From contig CAKQDA010000012.1 of NCBI GenBank assembly GCA_934218695.1, positions 6,752 through 70,751 on the forward strand: a stretch of 64,000 nt of DNA. Direction: 5' to 3'. Source of the stretch: an uncultured Succinivibrio sp. (GTDB lineage: Bacteria; Pseudomonadota; Gammaproteobacteria; Enterobacterales; Succinivibrionaceae). Made by a program: the position numbers and the translations under genes. The notes beneath the pieces were generated by a model. It made no database searches. It was not told where the DNA came from and saw nothing but the letters and a program-made list of their open reading frames with translations. Positions 60,315 to 64,000 of the stretch are shown here, in pieces. Each line of letters starts with the position of its first letter. Position 1 is the stretch's first letter.

Positions 60315-60797
60315 AGAGTTCTCAAAATCGTAGTAGAGAATGTTCAATCAGGACTGATGCTACCAAAATTAAAGAACACCTCAGTTATCTTTGGCTGTGG
60401 CAGAAACTTGTCATGGTCAAAAGCATCCTGGTTAAAACATAAAAAGCAGATCTTTTACTGGGGCGATTTAGACTCATGGGGCTTTGAGATGTTATGTGAG
60501 TTCCGTGAAAACTCGCAATGCTCTGTTACCTCTCTGCTCATGGATAAAGCCGTATTAGAGAGAACCTCTCATACAGAGAGTATGGTCCATGAGGATAAGA
60601 GTACTGAGGTAAAAGTAGAGTTTTTGACTTCTGCTGAAAAAGAAGCCTTAGCCTTTTTACAGGGACTCAAAAACGACGGTTCTAATGCAGAACTTGCTAC
60701 TACATCTAGTCCTAATACAAAGTTAAATCGTTTAGAGCTAGAAAAGCTTGATGAGGATATTATAATTAAAGTTCTAAAAGCGCAGAAGCTTTTGTAG
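60315..60797 (+). pseudogene. jetD: JetD (DUF3322/DUF2220, Wadjet nuclease) C-terminal fragment
   Basis: The open frame after a stop at 60312 reads KIVVENVQSGLMLPKL, IFGCGRNLSWSKASWLKH, IFYWGDLDSWGFEMLCEFR, SVTSLLMDKAVL and FLTSAEKEALAFL. These are the Toprim-like blocks of JetD (IVEN..., YWGDxDxxGFxxL, SLLMDxxTL, LTxxE), the topoisomerase VI-like nuclease that cuts plasmid DNA. Only about 160 of roughly 400 residues remain. No trace of jetC (SMC-like ATPase) lies between it and jetA, so an internal deletion joined jetB to jetD. Bases 60798-61094 hold nothing I can identify. Confidence 0.75.
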
Positions 60798-61094
60798 AGT
60801 TTTAATCTTGAGGTGATTTTTAGCAAGGTGTTGACGCTTTTTGGTATATAAAGACCTGGTATTTACTTTAAATTTCAAGGCATCATAAAAGGTCTAAGCC
60901 ATTACTTAGCCAAAACTAAAATGCGCTACCAGACTAAAAGATAACGTGGTGACAAGGAACAGTCACTGCATTATTTAGAAACAGCATAGACATCCTAGGT
61001 AAAGTTCGCTCAGGATAAAACTTAAGGATAGAGTCTAAAGGCTATGCTTTTACTAAAAAAATAACCGAGCTTTTTATAACGACAGACTTTTACC

Positions 61095-63692
61095 ATGATT
61101 GAAGATAACCATTTAGATAAAGGGCAACCTGAAAATATCGTCATCAAAGGCGCCAGGGTTCATAATCTTAAAAACATTGATATCGATGTTCCATTACATC
61201 AGATCGTGGGTATTGCCGGTGTCTCTGGCTCAGGTAAATCGTCATTAGCCTTAGGAGTCATCTATGCTGAAGGTTCCCGTCGTTATTTAGACTCATTATC
61301 AACCTATACCCGTCGTCGTATGACCTCAGCTGCTAAAGCTGATGTTGATGAGGTTTTATATGTGCCGGCAGCGCTTGCTTTGCACCAGAGACCAGGTGTT
61401 CCTGGTATTCGCAGTACCTTTGGTACAGGAACTGAGCTTTTAAATTCATTGCGTTTAATGTTCTCACGTCTTGCTTCTCATCGCTGTGAGAGCTGTGGTC
61501 ATTATTTAGAGCCAACACTTAATGTGGCAGCAGAAAAAGAAATCATTTGCCCACATTGTCATAAAGCAGTCTATCCACCATCAGCTGAAGAACTTGCTTT
61601 TAATTCACAGGGAGCATGTCCTGAGTGCTCAGGCACAGGCTTTGTAAGAACTGTAGATGAATCAACCTTAGTCCCTGATGAGAGTAAAACTATTGATGAA
61701 GGTGCGGTGCTGCCATGGCAGACCCTGATGTGGTCTTTAATGAAGGATATCGCCCGTGATCTTGGGGTAAGAACTGATGTCCCTTTTAAAGAGCTTACAC
61801 AAAAAGAGCGCGATATTGTTTTTAATGGCCCTGCCATTAAAAAGCATATGGTCTATCAGAATAAGACTAACGGTGCCTCAGGTGAGATGGATTTTACCTA
61901 CTTTAATGCCAAATACACAGTCTTAAATGCCTTATCTAAGGTAAAAGACGAAAAGGGTATGAAGAGAGTTGAAAAGTTCTTACGTGAAGATATCTGTCCA
62001 AAATGTCATGGTACCAGATTAAACGACAGAGCCAGAGCTCCTAAAATTAAAGGCATGAGTTTAGATGAGGTCTGCTCGATGACCTTAGATGATGTCATCT
62101 TATGGGTAAAGGATGTCCCATCTTCATTACCTCAAGAAATGCACAAAATGGCAGAGAGTATCTGTCAGTCCTTTTTAGAAGTCGCCAGAAGATTAGTTGA
62201 TCTTGGATTAGGCTATCTTACCTTGGATAGAGCTTCTTCAACCTTATCTACAGGTGAAAGACAGCGCATGCAGCTAGCTCGTGCAGTGCGTAACCGCACT
62301 ACAGGAGTGTTATATGTTCTGGATGAACCTTCAATTGGACTGCATCCTCAGAACATTAAAGGTCTTAATGATGTAATGCATGATCTCATTTCTGATGGTA
62401 ACTCCGTACTCTTAGTCGATCATGATACCCAAATTCTAAAAGAAAGTGACTGCATCATTGAAATGGGACCTGTAGCTGGAGCTAAAGGCGGGCATGTTCT
62501 AGCAAAAGGCAGTGTCCTGGATATTGAGAAAAACGACAAATCAGTAATAGGTCCTTATTTAAAAGGTGATTATAAAACACGCAGAAGACCTGTTATTAGC
62601 GCTGACAGTGAAAACAAAGATAAAGATGCTGAAGTAAACGAAGCTCATGAGAGTTCTACTTTAGAAGAAGCTCACAGTAATTTAATAGCTAAGATCTTTG
62701 AAAAGGGGACTATCTATTTAAAGACAGCTCCGATTCATACTGTAAAAGCTTTAGATGTTCAGATACCAAAAGGTAGATTAACAGTTGTCACCGGTGTTTC
62801 AGGATCTGGTAAAACTACCTTGGTGTTAGAAAGTTTAATTCCAGCACTTACAGCTTCTATCAATAACACCAAGCTACCAGAGCATATAAAAGAGGTTAAA
62901 TGTGAGGGTATATCACAGATAAAGCTCATTGATGCAACACCTATTGGTATCAATGTACGCTCTACTGTAGCCACTTATGCAAATGTTCATGATGAGTTAA
63001 GAAAGCTCTTTGCTAAATCCAAAGAAGCTAAAGAGAAAGGCTATAAGGCAGGCGACTTTTCATACAATACAGGTAAACTGCGCTGTCCTGTCTGCGATGG
63101 TACAGGTGAAATCACCCTTGATGTGCAGTTTTTACCTGATGTTGAAATTCCCTGCACCAAGTGCCACGGCTCACGTTACTCTAATGAAGCTCATGAAATT
63201 CATTACAAAGCCAGAGATGGTAAAGAGTATTCATTACCAGAGCTTATGGATATGGATGTAACAGAGGCTATTGAGGCTTTAAAAGATGTAAAGCTAGTTT
63301 CATCCCGTCTAAAAATTCTAGAGTCACTAGGCTTGGGGTATTTAACCTTAGGAGAGCAAACTCCAAGCTTATCAGGAGGTGAAGCCCAAAGATTAAAACT
63401 TGCCTCAGAAATAGGTCACAGTCAGGACGATTCTGTCTTTGTCTTTGATGAGCCTACCATCGGTTTACATCCACAGGATGTAGCAACACTATTAGATGTT
63501 TTCCAGACTCTAATTGAGAGTGGTGCTACAGTCATAGTAATTGAGCATGATCTTGATGTGATAAGAAATGCTGACTATATCATTGATATGGGGCCTGATG
63601 GCGGTATTGCAGGCGGCAGGATTGTAGCTACAGGCACTGTTGATGATATTAAAAACTCAAAAGAGAGTATTACGGGTAAGTTTTTGAATTGA
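61095..63692 (+). CDS. Short UvrA paralogue (class II UvrA-like ABC ATPase)
   Basis: This 865-residue protein has two UvrA-type ABC ATPase modules: Walker A GVSGSGKSSLAL (near 43) and GVSGSGKTTLVL (near 570), signatures LSTGERQRMQLARA and LSGGEAQRLKLAS, and VLDEPSIGLHP/VFDEPTIGLHP. Zinc modules are CESCG...CPHCH, CPECSGTG, CPKCHG, CPVCDGTG and CTKCHG. Canonical UvrA is about 940 residues; here the region after YAEGSRRYLDSLSTYTRRRM is short, lacking the UvrB-interaction domain, as in UvrA2/drug-resistance-type proteins. A Glu/Asp/Ser linker (about 500-530) joins the halves. A genuine uvrA presumably lies elsewhere. Confidence 0.85.
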   Translation: MIEDNHLDKGQPENIVIKGARVHNLKNIDIDVPLHQIVGIAGVSGSGKSSLALGVIYAEGSRRYLDSLSTYTRRRMTSAAKADVDEVLYVPAALALHQRPGVPGIRSTFGTGTELLNSLRLMFSRLASHRCESCGHYLEPTLNVAAEKEIICPHCHKAVYPPSAEELAFNSQGACPECSGTGFVRTVDESTLVPDESKTIDEGAVLPWQTLMWSLMKDIARDLGVRTDVPFKELTQKERDIVFNGPAIKKHMVYQNKTNGASGEMDFTYFNAKYTVLNALSKVKDEKGMKRVEKFLREDICPKCHGTRLNDRARAPKIKGMSLDEVCSMTLDDVILWVKDVPSSLPQEMHKMAESICQSFLEVARRLVDLGLGYLTLDRASSTLSTGERQRMQLARAVRNRTTGVLYVLDEPSIGLHPQNIKGLNDVMHDLISDGNSVLLVDHDTQILKESDCIIEMGPVAGAKGGHVLAKGSVLDIEKNDKSVIGPYLKGDYKTRRRPVISADSENKDKDAEVNEAHESSTLEEAHSNLIAKIFEKGTIYLKTAPIHTVKALDVQIPKGRLTVVTGVSGSGKTTLVLESLIPALTASINNTKLPEHIKEVKCEGISQIKLIDATPIGINVRSTVATYANVHDELRKLFAKSKEAKEKGYKAGDFSYNTGKLRCPVCDGTGEITLDVQFLPDVEIPCTKCHGSRYSNEAHEIHYKARDGKEYSLPELMDMDVTEAIEALKDVKLVSSRLKILESLGLGYLTLGEQTPSLSGGEAQRLKLASEIGHSQDDSVFVFDEPTIGLHPQDVATLLDVFQTLIESGATVIVIEHDLDVIRNADYIIDMGPDGGIAGGRIVATGTVDDIKNSKESITGKFLN

Positions 63693-63811
63693 TAAGTTCT
63701 ATTGTCAAAAGATACGAGAGCAATTGACTGATTCAAATATAAGCCAAAAGATCGAATAGCTGAGCACTGTGGACTAATAACGATAAAACAATTGTTAGAT
63801 TTTTGAGAAAT

Positions 63812-63840
63812 TTGACAAAAAAATAACTGATATTTGTAGA
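63812..63840 (+). promoter_or_regulatory. Candidate promoter of the last gene
   Basis: TTGACA at 63812 is followed 17 bp later by TGTAGA; a TATAAT at 63880-63885 has no matching -35. Either could serve the gene at 63914. Confidence 0.35.
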
Positions 63841-63913
63841 AAATGTCACTAATAAAGGGGAAACAGGAGCTTTTCAATATATAATCTAGAAGGAGGTTTG
63901 GAGATAATTACAT

Positions 63914-64000
63914 ATGAAAGATGTCAGCTCAACAGGCTCATTTATAAACTTTTATCTAAATAATTACATTTATGTAGATAAAACACAGTACATTAGAGAC
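63914..64000 (+). CDS. AAA-ATPase-like protein, N-terminus only (cut by window edge)
   Basis: The 29 visible residues (MKDVSSTGSFINFYLNNYIY, then VDKTQYIRD) match the start of the AAA-ATPase-like/DUF1703 family, in which a YxVDKTxxI segment follows some 15-20 residues after the start; compare CYYVDKTPYL in the gene at 31925. GGAG lies 10 bases before the ATG, with AAGGAGG further up. Confidence 0.7.
   Translation, partial: MKDVSSTGSFINFYLNNYIYVDKTQYIRD

Noticed and set aside
60798..61094. Transposase remnant between jetD and the UvrA-like gene
   Set aside because: A few suggestive residues (YLAKTKMRYQTKR) appear, but there is no family motif I can defend.

Overview
The window reads as the chromosome of an AT-rich gammaproteobacterium. 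ThrB/ThrC, SstT, MepA, a DolP-like BON lipoprotein, ArgC and AroA are all of gammaproteobacterial type. The NifU/NifS pair, FeoAB, DUF285 (BspA-like) repeat proteins and AAA-ATPase-like/PD-(D/E)XK (DUF1703-type) genes fit a host-associated anaerobe; the Succinivibrionaceae are my best guess. That placement is inference from protein resemblance, with no 16S or database search behind it.

Layout. 1-1690: end of the thr operon (thrB, thrC). 2067-2483: a GNAT acetyltransferase. 2600-3354: a decayed metallophosphoesterase. 3345-15725: a leftward array of DUF285 repeat genes without signal peptides, made by segmental duplication, with a decayed ISAs1-type transposase and an ISL3-like scrap in it. 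15858-27579: a tightly spaced rightward six-gene operon. It encodes a periplasmic FGE/SUMF1-fold protein with a C-terminal membrane anchor, a large protein I do not recognise, a membrane-anchored coiled-coil protein, a membrane-anchored coiled-coil protein fused to an McrB-type AAA+ NTPase, a DUF2357/McrC-like partner, and an Hsp70/actin-fold-like protein. This is the best candidate for an undescribed (probably defence) system. 27657-31752: sstT (leftward) and feoAB (rightward), with a striking operator region between them. 31925-33784: an AAA-ATPase/PD-(D/E)XK protein. 34057-39436: metal homeostasis (small HMA protein, ZntA-like ATPase, CopA-like ATPase with HMA domains at both ends, overlapping Lrp-type regulator). 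39565-41931: nifU-nifS. 42263-44597: two overlapping diguanylate cyclases. 44752-47139: hisC-aroA.

47283-50120: a secreted protein, a Mu-like tail remnant (gpN-like, small secreted cargo gene, gpP-like), an IS66-like fragment and tRNA-Pro. 51024-54376: BON lipoprotein, an unknown 549-aa protein, and mepA. 54378-56182: a decayed IS4-type element with 83-bp inverted ends, abutting a gmhB fragment that has lost its 5' part. 56600-57300: a small membrane protein and a second IS66-like fragment. 57395-58396: argC. 58706-60797: the wreck of a Wadjet (JetABCD) anti-plasmid locus. 61095-63692: a short UvrA paralogue. 63914-end: the start of a second AAA-ATPase-like gene.

Housekeeping genes sit in conserved blocks. 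The accessory stretches (2.5-15.8, 47.9-49.8, 54.4-57.3 and 58.7-61 kb) are rich in pseudogenes and transposon debris, whereas the 15.9-27.6 kb operon is fully open, which argues it is maintained.
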